Positions 50,534 through 60,197 of a stretch of 64,000 nucleotides of DNA are shown one piece after another. The notes under the pieces are model-generated. The model ran no database searches. It saw only the letters and a program-made list of their open reading frames with translations, and was not told where the DNA came from. The stretch spans positions 27,257 through 91,256 of the forward strand of contig JACVRW010000002.1 of NCBI GenBank assembly GCA_014534235.1, written 5' to 3'. The position numbers were made by a program, and so were the translations under genes. Positions within the stretch are counted from its first letter, which is position 1; each line of letters begins with the position of its first letter. The stretch comes from Thermoleophilaceae bacterium (GTDB lineage: Bacteria; Actinomycetota; Thermoleophilia; Solirubrobacterales; Thermoleophilaceae).

Positions 50534-51627
50534 GCGAGCACCTCCTCGTAGACGCCGATCGTGGCCTGCGCGATCCGGTCCCAGGAGTACGGGCCCGCGG
50601 CCGCCGCGGCGGCGCGGCGCTCGAGTGCAGCTCGCTCCTCTGGATGCTCGAGGAGGTCGGTGATCGCGGCGGCGAGCGCGTCGGCATCGCCCGGGGGCAC
50701 CAGCCGGCCGGCGCGGTGGTCCTCCACCACCTCGCGGAAGCCGCCCACGTCGGAGAGGACCATGGCCTTGCCGAAGGCGAGGCCCGCGAACAGCACCCCC
50801 GAGACGTCCACGGTGCGGTGCGGCAGGACGAGGAGATCCGCGCGCCTGAGGAAGGCCGCCTGCTCTGGATCGCTCACGTAGCGCTCCACGAACCGCGCGC
50901 GGCTCGGCGGAGCGAGGCGCCGCAGCCGCTCCATCGAGACCCCGAGCGGACGGCCCACCACCCACAGCTCCGCGTCGTCCACTTCCTGGAACGCCTCGAC
51001 GAGCACGTCGACGCCCTTGTAGGGGCGGATGAGCCCGAAGCAGAGCACCACGGGCCCCTCGACCTCTGCGAGCTGTCCGGGAAGCCGACACTCGTCCGGC
51101 TGGCGCGTGAGGTGCTCGAACGCACCGTGCGGGATCACGTGGACGCGTTCATGGGCGAGGAGCTCGGCCCCGTGACGGGTGTGGACGATGACCGCATCCA
51201 TGCGGTGGGCGAGCCGCCGCGCCAGCGCCAGTGGCCCCGGCTCGCGGCGGATCACGTTGTGCATGGTGAGAACCCGCGGGCGGTGGGGCGGCAAGAGCCG
51301 CAGGTCGAGCCGCTCGACCGGCAGCCACTGGTAGTGCCGGACGTCGGCGGCTGCAGCGTGGCGCCGGTAACGGAGCATGTCGGGCGTGTGCTCGAGCAGC
51401 TTCAGCGCTCGCCGGCGGCGCGGGGCGTCGGCGCCGAGCCGGGTCGCCAGCCGGTAGAAGTCCTCGCGGAGGAGGTAGCCGTCGGGTGCCGGAGCGGGCC
51501 CGTGCACGAAGCGGGAGGTCACGACCTCCACCTCGGCTCCGCGACGGGCAAGCGCGGCGGCAAGTGCGTGGTCGTAGGGCGTCACGTCGCCCGAGGGATC
51601 CACCAGCTGCACCCGCATGTGGCCCAT
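50530..51627 (-). CDS. glycosyltransferase family 4 protein
   Basis: RVLTMHNVI, VLCFGLIRPYKGVDVLVEAF, ADLLVLPHRTVDVSGVLFAGLAFGKAMVLSDVGGFREVV. Confidence 0.88.
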   Translation of the reverse strand: MGHMRVQLVDPSGDVTPYDHALAAALARRGAEVEVVTSRFVHGPAPAPDGYLLREDFYRLATRLGADAPRRRRALKLLEHTPDMLRYRRHAAAADVRHYQWLPVERLDLRLLPPHRPRVLTMHNVIRREPGPLALARRLAHRMDAVIVHTRHGAELLAHERVHVIPHGAFEHLTRQPDECRLPGQLAEVEGPVVLCFGLIRPYKGVDVLVEAFQEVDDAELWVVGRPLGVSMERLRRLAPPSRARFVERYVSDPEQAAFLRRADLLVLPHRTVDVSGVLFAGLAFGKAMVLSDVGGFREVVEDHRAGRLVPPGDADALAAAITDLLEHPEERAALERRAAAAAAGPYSWDRIAQATIGVYEEVLA

Positions 51628-51666
51628 TTTGGGGCAAGGGCGTGATCACTACGCTCCCGCCGGGCA

Positions 51667-53490
51667 ATGACCCGGCCCCTCGTCCGCGTGGTGTTCGCGC
51701 TTCTCGTGCTCGTCACGATCGCCGCGTTCTTCGTGACGCAACAGTTGAAGAGCGAGTTCCCGCTCGTGCTCCGCTTCGCCACGAAGCCCTCGCAGTTCTC
51801 GCCGAACGGGGACGAGTTTCGCGACAGCTCGGTCGTCGGCTTCGATCTCTCGGAGCCCGCCGAGGTGACGTTCTCGATCACGGACAGCGAGGGCGGCGAG
51901 GTGCGCCGGATCGTCGACGAGCGCCGGCTCGCCGGCGACACCAAGCATCGCTTCCTCTGGGACGGCCGGGACGACGAGGGCCGTGTGGTGCCCGACGGGA
52001 CGTACCGGATGCGAGTCGTCCGCCGCGACGAGAACCGGGTGATCAACTCCGTCAAGACGATCACCGTGGACACGGAACCCCCGCGTGTGACGCTCGTGGG
52101 GGCGGATCCTTCGGTGATAAGGACCCGCCGCGTCGCGCAGCGCCCGCGCGTGCGCATTCGCTACCGGGGGCCTGTGAACGCCGCGCCGGAGTTCCGCGTC
52201 TTCCGCACCGACGACCGCCGGCCGCGTGTGGTGCGCCGGTTCCGCGGCGACGACACGAGAAGCGGGGTCTGGCGCGGCGAGGTCGCCGCCGGTCCGGACG
52301 CGACCAGGCCCGCGGATGACGGCATCTACGCGTTCACGGTGACCGTCCGCGACCGGGCCGGAAACGCGGCGGTCGCGCCCACCGACATCCCCACGCCGAC
52401 GGTCGCTCGCTCCGGGACCGGCGTGTCGGTCGAGAGCCTGACGCTGCGCGGACCGCTCGAGGCGGTGACCGCCGGCTCGGTCGCAGGCCTCGAGGTCGGC
52501 CCGGTCGACCGCAGATTCGACTTCGTCGTCTCGCGGCTCGGCGCGCCGAGCGAGGTGATCCGCCGCGCGCGCCGCGTCGGGGGTCGGTTCGGCTTGCACG
52601 TTCCCCCGAGGACCAGGACGGGCGTATACCTGGTCCGTGTCAGGGCGGGAGACGATCGGGCCGTGTGGCCGCTCGCCGTGGCCGGAAGCCCGCGGGGCCG
52701 GCGCGCCGCCGGCCGGCCGAGGGCGCTGGTCGTGCTTCCGATGATGACCTGGCAGGGGCTCAACCAGGTGGACGACGACGCCGACGGCTTCGCGGACACC
52801 CTGCCCGGCGGCGGCCCCATACGTCTCGAGCGCCACTTTGCGGGCGGTCGCGCGCCGCCCAGGCTGGGCGCCGAGGCCGCGCCTCTCCTGCGGTACGCGG
52901 ACGCCGCGCGCCTGGCGTACGACCTGACGACCGACGTCGCGCTGGCGGGAGGCCATGGACGGCGCCTCGGGAGCGCCCCGGGGCTGGTGTTCGCGGGGAG
53001 CGCGGTCTGGCTGCCGGAGCCGCTCCTGCGCCGCATGCGCCACTACGTCGTCGGGGGCGGGCGGGTCGCGTCGTTTGGAGCCGACGCCTTTCGCCGGGAC
53101 GTGACGCTGGAGGGTGGTTCTCTCCGCGCGCCGTCAGGCCGCGGACGGAAGGACGCCTTCGGCGAGCGAACCGAGCTGCTGCGGTCGGCGTCGTCGCCGC
53201 TGAGCGTGGTTCAGGACGACCTCGCACTGTTCGCGCGGCTGCCCGGCTCCATCGGCGAGTTCAGCGTGCTCGAGCTCTCCCGGGGACTGCCCCACGACGC
53301 GGACCGCGTCGCGGCCGCCGACTCCCGTGCGGGCGAGCCCGCGTTCGTCGCATACGAGCTGGGCGAGGGGCTCGTGATCCGAACCGGCACGCCGCAGTGG
53401 GCACGGGGGCTAACGGCCGCCTCGCGCGGCACGGACCTGCGGCAGGTGACGAACCGCGTCTGGCGCCTCCTGTCCGGCCGAGGCGGCTGA
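51667..53490 (+). CDS. secreted/membrane-anchored protein with FlgD-like Ig domains and N,N-dimethylformamidase-beta-like C-terminus
   Basis: N-terminal TM; FSPNGDEFRDSSVVGFDLSEPAEVTFSITD...LWDGRDDEGRVVPDGTYRMRV. Confidence 0.6.
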   Translation: MTRPLVRVVFALLVLVTIAAFFVTQQLKSEFPLVLRFATKPSQFSPNGDEFRDSSVVGFDLSEPAEVTFSITDSEGGEVRRIVDERRLAGDTKHRFLWDGRDDEGRVVPDGTYRMRVVRRDENRVINSVKTITVDTEPPRVTLVGADPSVIRTRRVAQRPRVRIRYRGPVNAAPEFRVFRTDDRRPRVVRRFRGDDTRSGVWRGEVAAGPDATRPADDGIYAFTVTVRDRAGNAAVAPTDIPTPTVARSGTGVSVESLTLRGPLEAVTAGSVAGLEVGPVDRRFDFVVSRLGAPSEVIRRARRVGGRFGLHVPPRTRTGVYLVRVRAGDDRAVWPLAVAGSPRGRRAAGRPRALVVLPMMTWQGLNQVDDDADGFADTLPGGGPIRLERHFAGGRAPPRLGAEAAPLLRYADAARLAYDLTTDVALAGGHGRRLGSAPGLVFAGSAVWLPEPLLRRMRHYVVGGGRVASFGADAFRRDVTLEGGSLRAPSGRGRKDAFGERTELLRSASSPLSVVQDDLALFARLPGSIGEFSVLELSRGLPHDADRVAAADSRAGEPAFVAYELGEGLVIRTGTPQWARGLTAASRGTDLRQVTNRVWRLLSGRGG

Positions 53491-53512
53491 GCCGTTTGTC
53501 ATCCTGCCACCC

Positions 53513-54865
53513 GTGACGAGACGCCGTCTTTTGACCGGCGCCGCGTTGATCGTCCTTGCCCTGGCGGGCGCGATCGGCGTGTACGCCTACAACCAGAACC
53601 AGCCAATCGAGAAGCGGGGGTCCGCCAAGGAGGAGTTCGTCGTGACGGACGCGCCGGAGCCGGAGCCCCCGCCGAAGAAGGAGAACCCCCGGCCCTGGCC
53701 GACCTATGGGTTCGACGACGCGCGCCAGCACATCTCCCCGTACGACCACCGACCGCCCTTCCGGCGCGTCTGGAAGATCGACGCCCACGACACGCTCGAG
53801 TTCCCACCCACCGTTGCCTATGGGCGGGTCTACCTGGCGCAGCAGAAGGGTATGTTCTTCGCCCTCGACGCGGAGACCGGGAAAGTCCACTGGAAGCACT
53901 CGCTCCGGCGCTGCGCGGCGTCCTCGCCGACCGTCGGCAACGGGCTCGTCTATCAGTCCTACATGCACCCCGTGGAGTGCCTGCAGGACCAGCCGGGCGC
54001 CGACGGCTTCCTGCTGGCCTGGGACGCCGATACCGGCAAGGAGCGGTGGCGCTTCAAGTCGGCGCCGATCGAGTCCTCCCCGCTCTTGCACGGGAAGCGG
54101 CTCTTCGTCGGGAGCTGGGACCACAACGTCTACGCGATCAACGCGAACAACGGGAGGAAGATCTGGAGCTTCCAGGCCGACGACCAGGTGAATACCTCGG
54201 CCGCCTACTGGAAGGGGCGAATCTTCATCGCATCCGACGGCGGCACGCTCTACGCGCTGAACGCGAGGAACGGCAAGCTCATCTGGAGCGCCCAGTCGAA
54301 CGCGACCCTCGGCGGGCGCGAGTTCTGGTACGCCACGCCCACGATCGCGTACGGGCGGGTCTACATCGGCAACACCGACGGCACCCTGTACGTGTACGGC
54401 GCCAAGAGCGGCAGGCTGCTCTGGGCGCGGCCGCTCGGCACATACATCTACGGGGCCGCCGCGGTCTACCAGCGCAAAGTGTTCGTCGGCACCTACGACG
54501 GGAAGCTCTTCGCCCTCGACGCCGCGACCGGCGACACGGTTTGGGAGATCCCGGCAAGGGGCGCCGTTCACTCGGCGCCGACGGTCATGGATGGCCTCGT
54601 CTACTACGCGGTCTGCTCGACCTGCGGGTCTGAGGCGCAACGCGCGGTCGCCCCGGGCCCCGACGCCACCTACGCGGTGCGCGCCCGCGACGGCAAGCGC
54701 GTGTGGCGCTTCCGAGACGGTAAGTACGCCAATCCCGTCGTGGTCGACGAGGAGCGCGTCTACGTGACGGGCCGGTCGCACCAGTACGCGCTGGCGCCAC
54801 GGGAGCCGAAGGCGGCGCGGGCCGGTCGGCGGGAGGATCGCTCAGAGCGTACGCGCGGTCGCTGA
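53513..54865 (+). CDS. PQQ-like beta-propeller repeat protein, membrane anchored
   Basis: Repeats GRVYLAQQKGMFFALDAETGKVHWKHSL, KRLFVGSWDHNVYAINANNGRKIWSF, GRVYIGNTDGTLYVYGAKSGRLLW. Confidence 0.9.
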   Translation: MTRRRLLTGAALIVLALAGAIGVYAYNQNQPIEKRGSAKEEFVVTDAPEPEPPPKKENPRPWPTYGFDDARQHISPYDHRPPFRRVWKIDAHDTLEFPPTVAYGRVYLAQQKGMFFALDAETGKVHWKHSLRRCAASSPTVGNGLVYQSYMHPVECLQDQPGADGFLLAWDADTGKERWRFKSAPIESSPLLHGKRLFVGSWDHNVYAINANNGRKIWSFQADDQVNTSAAYWKGRIFIASDGGTLYALNARNGKLIWSAQSNATLGGREFWYATPTIAYGRVYIGNTDGTLYVYGAKSGRLLWARPLGTYIYGAAAVYQRKVFVGTYDGKLFALDAATGDTVWEIPARGAVHSAPTVMDGLVYYAVCSTCGSEAQRAVAPGPDATYAVRARDGKRVWRFRDGKYANPVVVDEERVYVTGRSHQYALAPREPKAARAGRREDRSERTRGR

Positions 54866-55014
54866 CACGCAAGGGTCCGCGGAGCGCGCAGGGCGGGGTA
54901 ACGAAGCGGGCCGGTCGCCGCTCGGTGGACCGGCTAGACGGCGCCTAGCTGAAATAGGCGACCCCCGGGAGGATCACCACGCAGCGCACGGGGTCGCCCT
55001 CGTGGAGGAGGGCC

Positions 55015-56424
55015 TCACCCGGGCCGAGGTCGATCCAGCGCACGCGCCGAATCTATCGCCAGCAGCGCGGCGATCAGCGCGCCCGTCAGCGGCCACACCA
55101 GGTAGTAGTTGTTGAACGTGCGCGCGATGAACATCAACCACAGGATCGAGATCGCGAACGCGGCCGCGCCCACCCACAGGTCCCTCGCCCGGTTCTGCGC
55201 GTAGAGAAGCCAGGCGGTGAGCGGAACCCACGTCAGGAGGGCGACCAGCGCGAACGGGTAGTCGCCGTATCGGTCGTCGATGATCCCGAGGCGGACGAGG
55301 ATCGACGACAGCCCGTAGCCAACGATCCGGTAGGTGCCGGCGCCGTAACGGATCGTGTCGTCGTAGAAGGCGACGGGATCGGCGACCAGGAACGGCAGCA
55401 CGCCGGCTACGAGCACCCCTCCGAACCCGAGCGCGGCGCGCTTCAGCTCGTGCCGGTCGGCGCTCGCCTTGAGGAGCATGAGGGCCAGGAAGGGGACCGC
55501 CACCAGCGCGAACTGCTTGAGGAGCACGGCGCCGGCCAGCGCCGCCCCGGCCCACCCGAACCGCCGGCGGGCGACGAGCCCGAAGGCGACCACGAGCAGC
55601 AGCATGCTCGGGGCGTCGTTCTGGCCGAACCACGCGGAGCGCACCGCGATCGGGTTGCAGACGAGCAGCGCGCCGAGCCCGAGGCGCCAGCCGAGCGGGC
55701 CGGGGAAGAGCAAGGCCGCCGGAAGCATCGCGAGCGTGGTGAGCAGCACCAAGAGGCGGTAGTCGTCGAACGGTTTCGGGAGGAGCTGCCAGGCGGCACC
55801 CGTGATCACGGCCCCCGGGAAGTAGGCGAAGTGCTCTAGCGCCACCTCGCGCTCGCGCACGCGCTCAGAGACGGTCCCGTCTCGCGTGTAGAAGCGCTCG
55901 ACGCCGGAGTCGCGGTAGTCGTGGCCGTACGGGTTGTCCAGATGGAGCACCAGGTCTCCGCCGAGTTCGATCTGGTACGTGGAGTCGTTCGTGAAGAACC
56001 ACGGCGCGGTGGACTCGCGCAAGCCCAGCTGGAGGAGCGTCGAGGGCGCCATCAGGAGCACGCCCACGACCAGCACGAGCCCAATGCCCGCCCAGCGGGG
56101 AAGCGCTCGGGCGCCGCGCGGCCGGGCGAGCAGTAACGCCGCGACCGCGCCGCAGAAGAGCGCCGCGACGAACGCGGCCGCCCTGGCGATGCCCACGTCC
56201 CACTCCTCGCCGGCCGCGCGCACGAGCGGCGCAAGCGGTCCTTTCGGCTCGATCGTCCCCGGGCGAAAGCGCCAGGGATCGGAGCCGAGCTCCGGCAGCG
56301 TGATGGCGATGAGGGCGAAGAGGACTCCTACGAGGGCGAAGGCGCCGACCCTGCCAACCTCCTCGCGTCGGACCGGCCGTGCCTCCTCGCGGACGGCGGT
56401 CGGCTGCCTCAGCGGGATGCTCAC
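55015..56424 (-). CDS. multi-TM glycosyltransferase-like (GT87-type) membrane protein
   Basis: Many TM helices; SAWFGQNDAPSMLLLVVAFGLVARRRFGWAGAALAGAVLLKQFALVAVPF; GTG start in GTGA overlap. Confidence 0.7.
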   Translation of the reverse strand: MSIPLRQPTAVREEARPVRREEVGRVGAFALVGVLFALIAITLPELGSDPWRFRPGTIEPKGPLAPLVRAAGEEWDVGIARAAAFVAALFCGAVAALLLARPRGARALPRWAGIGLVLVVGVLLMAPSTLLQLGLRESTAPWFFTNDSTYQIELGGDLVLHLDNPYGHDYRDSGVERFYTRDGTVSERVREREVALEHFAYFPGAVITGAAWQLLPKPFDDYRLLVLLTTLAMLPAALLFPGPLGWRLGLGALLVCNPIAVRSAWFGQNDAPSMLLLVVAFGLVARRRFGWAGAALAGAVLLKQFALVAVPFLALMLLKASADRHELKRAALGFGGVLVAGVLPFLVADPVAFYDDTIRYGAGTYRIVGYGLSSILVRLGIIDDRYGDYPFALVALLTWVPLTAWLLYAQNRARDLWVGAAAFAISILWLMFIARTFNNYYLVWPLTGALIAALLAIDSARALDRPRPG

Positions 56425-57977
56425 GGGGTGACTCTGCCGCGCGGGGCGGTCGGACCGCGCCCGTCGCCGGCGCTCGCCTTCACTGCCGGCGCCCGCTGGC
56501 GTGCGGTGGGTACGGCGCGTCCCTCGGCCCAGGTGAGGTACCCCGCGCCGATCGCGAGCACGAGCCAGGTGATCGGGTCCTCCAGGAAGCCGCTGTAGAA
56601 GAGCGCGTGCACGAACAGCCCCAGGAACGAGGCTAGTAGCGCGAGGCCGAGGGGCTCGTCGCGGCGCCGGACGGCGTCGATCAGTCGCACGCCCCCGGCC
56701 AGCAGCCAGACGTAGAGCGCCAGTCCGAGCACACCGAGCTCCGCAGCCACCGTCAGCGGCGTCGTGTGCGAGACGAAGTTCGGCGTGGGGCGATCGCTGC
56801 CCGCGAGCACGCGGCTCGCGCGAGGTTGGCCGCCGATGCCGACCCCGATCAGCGGATCGCTCTCGATCACGCGCACGGTGTCCTCGACCCGCTCCGTGCG
56901 GTCGCTCGTGATTTGGTTGAGCGACTCGCCGTCGATCAGCTGGACCGCAACGTAGCCGCCGGCGGCAAGCGCGGCGGCGACGGTCAAGACCCCGACGGCG
57001 AGGCGAACGCGGCGCCCGCCCGTGGCGAACGCGAGCGCCAGCGTCACCACGAAGAGCGCGGCCATGCTCGACTGCGAGTAGGAGAACAACAGGCCCGCCC
57101 ACATGAGCGTGAGCGCGGCCACGAGTGCCCAGGCTCGCCACCGCCCGGCGCCGAGCAGCGCCAGCACGATCCCCATGCCCAGCACGAGATGGCGCCCGTA
57201 CAGGCTCGGGTCGCCGAAGAGCGAGGTGACCCGGAAGTAGTCCGTGTTCGCGTTCGAGATCTCGAGGTTCGGCGCGTAGAAGAACAGCTCGTGTGTCGCG
57301 GCCTGCCAGAGGCCCACCGCGGCGAACAGGCAGGCGAGCCCGATCGCGCCCGCCGCTAGCGCGCGGGGGACGGCGCCCGCGAACTCGGCCCTCGCCACCG
57401 TGGCGAGGAGCGCGACGAACGGGAGCGTAAAGAAGGCGAGGAGGTTGGCGCCGGCCTCGAGGTCGTCGGCCCAGAGGAGCGAGCAGCAGGCGAACGCGAA
57501 GAACCCGGCCGCCGGAAGCGCGACCGCCCGCGGCAGCGGGCGCAGCTCCGCGCCGCGCACGGCGCGCCAGGCGAAGGCCGCCACCGTGGCGGCGAGCACG
57601 AAGTACAGCGGGAGAAGACGGCCAAGCCGACCGTCGTCGGCGATCGATACCAGGAAGCGGTTCGAGGTGTCGAAGTCGAGCGGCGGGCGAAATGGCGCCG
57701 CGATCAACACCGCGACCGGCACCAGCGCGGGGCGCCGCGCGAGCACGGCCCCGGCCGCGCCGACGAGCACCAGCCCGACCGCCGCCGCCCCGGCGCCTGT
57801 CGCGCTGCCGAGCCTCTCGAACGGACCCGAGCCGAGGGACAGCGCCAAGCCCGCCTCCGCCAGCACCAGCACCGCGAGCCCGCCCGCAAAGGTGGGCCGA
57901 CCACGGCCCAACAGCACCAATACCGACCCAAGCGCGCCGCCGACCGCGGCAATCTGGGCGGTGTCCGGGTGCTCCAT
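56421..57977 (-). CDS. O-antigen ligase family membrane protein
   Basis: Multi-TM; LFSYSQSSMAALFVVTLALAF, PLIGVGIGGQPRASRVLAG...NFVSHTTPLTVAAELGVLGLALYVWLL. Confidence 0.85.
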   Translation of the reverse strand: MEHPDTAQIAAVGGALGSVLVLLGRGRPTFAGGLAVLVLAEAGLALSLGSGPFERLGSATGAGAAAVGLVLVGAAGAVLARRPALVPVAVLIAAPFRPPLDFDTSNRFLVSIADDGRLGRLLPLYFVLAATVAAFAWRAVRGAELRPLPRAVALPAAGFFAFACCSLLWADDLEAGANLLAFFTLPFVALLATVARAEFAGAVPRALAAGAIGLACLFAAVGLWQAATHELFFYAPNLEISNANTDYFRVTSLFGDPSLYGRHLVLGMGIVLALLGAGRWRAWALVAALTLMWAGLLFSYSQSSMAALFVVTLALAFATGGRRVRLAVGVLTVAAALAAGGYVAVQLIDGESLNQITSDRTERVEDTVRVIESDPLIGVGIGGQPRASRVLAGSDRPTPNFVSHTTPLTVAAELGVLGLALYVWLLAGGVRLIDAVRRRDEPLGLALLASFLGLFVHALFYSGFLEDPITWLVLAIGAGYLTWAEGRAVPTARQRAPAVKASAGDGRGPTAPRGRVTP

Positions 57978-58011
57978 CAGGAGGGGACAGCGTAGATGGC
58001 GCGGCGCACGC

Positions 58012-58968
58012 TCAGCCTGTCGTTACCGCCCCCGCTCGCGCGTCGAGCCGGCGGTTGTACGCCTCGGCGGCCTCCCGGATTCCCTCTCCCCGCTGCGGGA
58101 GGGCCTGCTGGCGGGCATGCAGCAGGTAGCGGCGCGGGTCGTGCCCGGGCAGCACCGCGGCCGCCGCGGCCCGAACCAGGTACGCCCAGGTCCAGCACAG
58201 CCTCCAGGCGAGGCGGGTGAGCGGCATGTGGTGCTTGCGGAAATAGAGGTCGCGGCCCCGATGGAACTCGACGATGCGCCGGCGCATCGCGGCCGCGTCG
58301 GTCGAGAGCTTGTCGTGGTGGACGGCCTGCGCGTGCGGGACGAACAGGATCCGCCAGCCCGCGTCGCGGAGGCGCTTGCAGAAGTCGGTCTCGTCCGAGT
58401 AGACGAAGAAGGCGGGATCGAGCCAACCGACCTGCTCGGCCGCCGCCCGGCGCACGAGCAGCGCGCTCGACTGCGCCCAGCCGACCTCGCGCACGTCCGT
58501 CCCGCGGCTCTCCACGGCCACGCGGTCGTGCAGGAACACGGCGGCCGCGAGCGCCCACGCCAGGTCCGGCAGCCGCCAGGCGCAGGCCGTGGGTCGACCG
58601 TCGCTCGTAAGCAGCTGGGCGCCGGCCGCCGCCGCGCCGGGGTCCGAGTCGAGCGCCTCGAGCAGGGCGCGCGTACAGCCCTCTCTGACCTCGGTGTCCT
58701 CGTTCAGCAGCAGGCAGTAGCGCCCGTGTGCCTCGTTCAGCAGGCGCGAGTCGTTCTCGGCCTTGCCGGCCCGCCGGTCGAGCGCGATCAGCCGGACGTC
58801 GCTGTTCAGGGCGCGCACGGCCTCCGCCGAGCCGTCGTCCGAGGCGTTGTCCAGGACGAGGACCTCGCGGGTGACGCCGGCGGGGTGGGTGTGCTCGATC
58901 GCGTCCAGGCACGCGAGCAGCTCGTCCCGCCCGCACGTGTTGACGACGCAGTAGGACAGCTCGGTCAG
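58012..58968 (-). CDS. glycosyltransferase family 2; CTG start proposed
   Basis: LTELSYCVVNTCGRDELLACLDAIEHTHPAGVTREVLVLDNASDDGSAEAVRALNSDVRLIALDRRAGKAENDSRLLNEAHGRYCLLLNEDTEV; GGAGGTGGCGCC-CTG. Confidence 0.88.
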   Translation of the reverse strand: MTELSYCVVNTCGRDELLACLDAIEHTHPAGVTREVLVLDNASDDGSAEAVRALNSDVRLIALDRRAGKAENDSRLLNEAHGRYCLLLNEDTEVREGCTRALLEALDSDPGAAAAGAQLLTSDGRPTACAWRLPDLAWALAAAVFLHDRVAVESRGTDVREVGWAQSSALLVRRAAAEQVGWLDPAFFVYSDETDFCKRLRDAGWRILFVPHAQAVHHDKLSTDAAAMRRRIVEFHRGRDLYFRKHHMPLTRLAWRLCWTWAYLVRAAAAAVLPGHDPRRYLLHARQQALPQRGEGIREAAEAYNRRLDARAGAVTTG

Positions 58969-60134
58969 GGCGCCACCTCCTCGAGGACCCGGAGCGCTCG
59001 GAGAGCGAGCGCGTCGCGATCGAACTCGCGCTCGGCCAGGGCGCGGGCGTTCCGGCCGAGCCGCTCGACCTCGGTCGGGTGCTCACGGAGCCATGCCACC
59101 TTCTCGGCAAGGTCCCGGGCGTCGCCCGGCCGCACGAAGAGGCCGGCCTCGTTCCGCTCGACCAGCTCGCGGATCCAGCCGGGCGTGTTCACGATCGCGG
59201 CGCGGCCGGCGGCGAACGTGTCAAAGAGCTTGTTCGGGGAGTTCGTTGCCAGGACCGGCAGGTCCTTGAACAGCGTGAGGCAGGCGTCGGACGCGGCGGC
59301 GAGGCGGGCGACCGAGCCCTTGTCGGGGACCGGGTCGAGGAAGCACACGTTGTCGGGCGCGCGGGCCTCGAGCTGTGGGCGGCGCTTGCCGTCGCCCAGG
59401 AGGACGAAGCGTACGTCGGGCACGAGCCGGGCGGCATCGATCAGCTGGTCGAGATCGTTCGCCTCGCCCATTGCGCCGAAGTAGCTGCACACGAGGCCGT
59501 CGCCCAGCCCGAGGCGCTCACGCTCCGCGCGCCGGGCGAGCGCGGGCGAGAACAGCTCGAGGTCGGACGCGTTCGGCACGAGCGCCACGCGCTCGGGCGG
59601 CACCCCGGAGGAGACGACGCCCTCGCGGATGCCCGGCGACAGCGCGACGACCCGGGCGCTGCACCGGTAGACCAGGCGTTCAAGCATGCGCGCCAGGCGG
59701 CGGAGAAGCGGGTTGCGGAGGGCCCCCATCTGGATCGGCGCCTCGGGCCAGAGGTCGCGGACCTCGAACACGAGCGGCGCCCTCCAGCGCGCCGCCGCGG
59801 CCAGCGCGGGCAGCGCGATCGTGAGCGGCGGCGAGCTGGCGTAGACCACGTCCGGGCGCGGGCCGCGCAGCGCCGCGACGGTCGCGCTCGACGCGAAGCG
59901 GGCGAACGCCAGCATGCGCCGCGGGTAGGAGAGCGCGGTCGCGCGCATGTAGTCCGCGTAGCTGCCGCGTGCGCCCACCACCTCGATGCCGTCCACGTGC
60001 GCGGATTCGCGGGCCGCGGTTACCATCCGGACGGCATGCCCGCGCGCCGCGAATCGGCGCGCGAACTCGTACGAGCGAGTGGCGCCGACGCCCGCACGGG
60101 TGATGAAGAACTGATGGAGGTACAGGATCCGCAT
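58965..60134 (-). CDS. glycosyltransferase family 4 (WbuB-like)
   Basis: MRILYLHQFFITRAGVGATRSYEFARRFAARGHAVRMVTA...VFEVRDLWPEAPIQMGAL...NKLFDTFAAGRAAIVN. Confidence 0.9.
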   Translation of the reverse strand: MRILYLHQFFITRAGVGATRSYEFARRFAARGHAVRMVTAARESAHVDGIEVVGARGSYADYMRATALSYPRRMLAFARFASSATVAALRGPRPDVVYASSPPLTIALPALAAAARWRAPLVFEVRDLWPEAPIQMGALRNPLLRRLARMLERLVYRCSARVVALSPGIREGVVSSGVPPERVALVPNASDLELFSPALARRAERERLGLGDGLVCSYFGAMGEANDLDQLIDAARLVPDVRFVLLGDGKRRPQLEARAPDNVCFLDPVPDKGSVARLAAASDACLTLFKDLPVLATNSPNKLFDTFAAGRAAIVNTPGWIRELVERNEAGLFVRPGDARDLAEKVAWLREHPTEVERLGRNARALAEREFDRDALALRALRVLEEVAP

Positions 60135-60197
60135 CCGGTACGCACGCCGCCGCGCAAGCGTGGACCGCGGGGGCGGCGCCCCGAACGGTAGTCGTCG

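Noticed and set aside
55015-57141. 708-aa track ORF extending the GT87-like gene upstream
   Set aside because: The N-terminal part overlaps the O-antigen ligase gene and is low-complexity Arg/Ala-rich; the real start is the GTG at 56424 in a GTGA overlap.
57977-59110. 377-aa minus ORF covering the GT2 gene and the end of the GT4 gene
   Set aside because: Wrong frame with Arg/Pro/Ala-rich sequence; the GT2 frame carries the conserved motifs.
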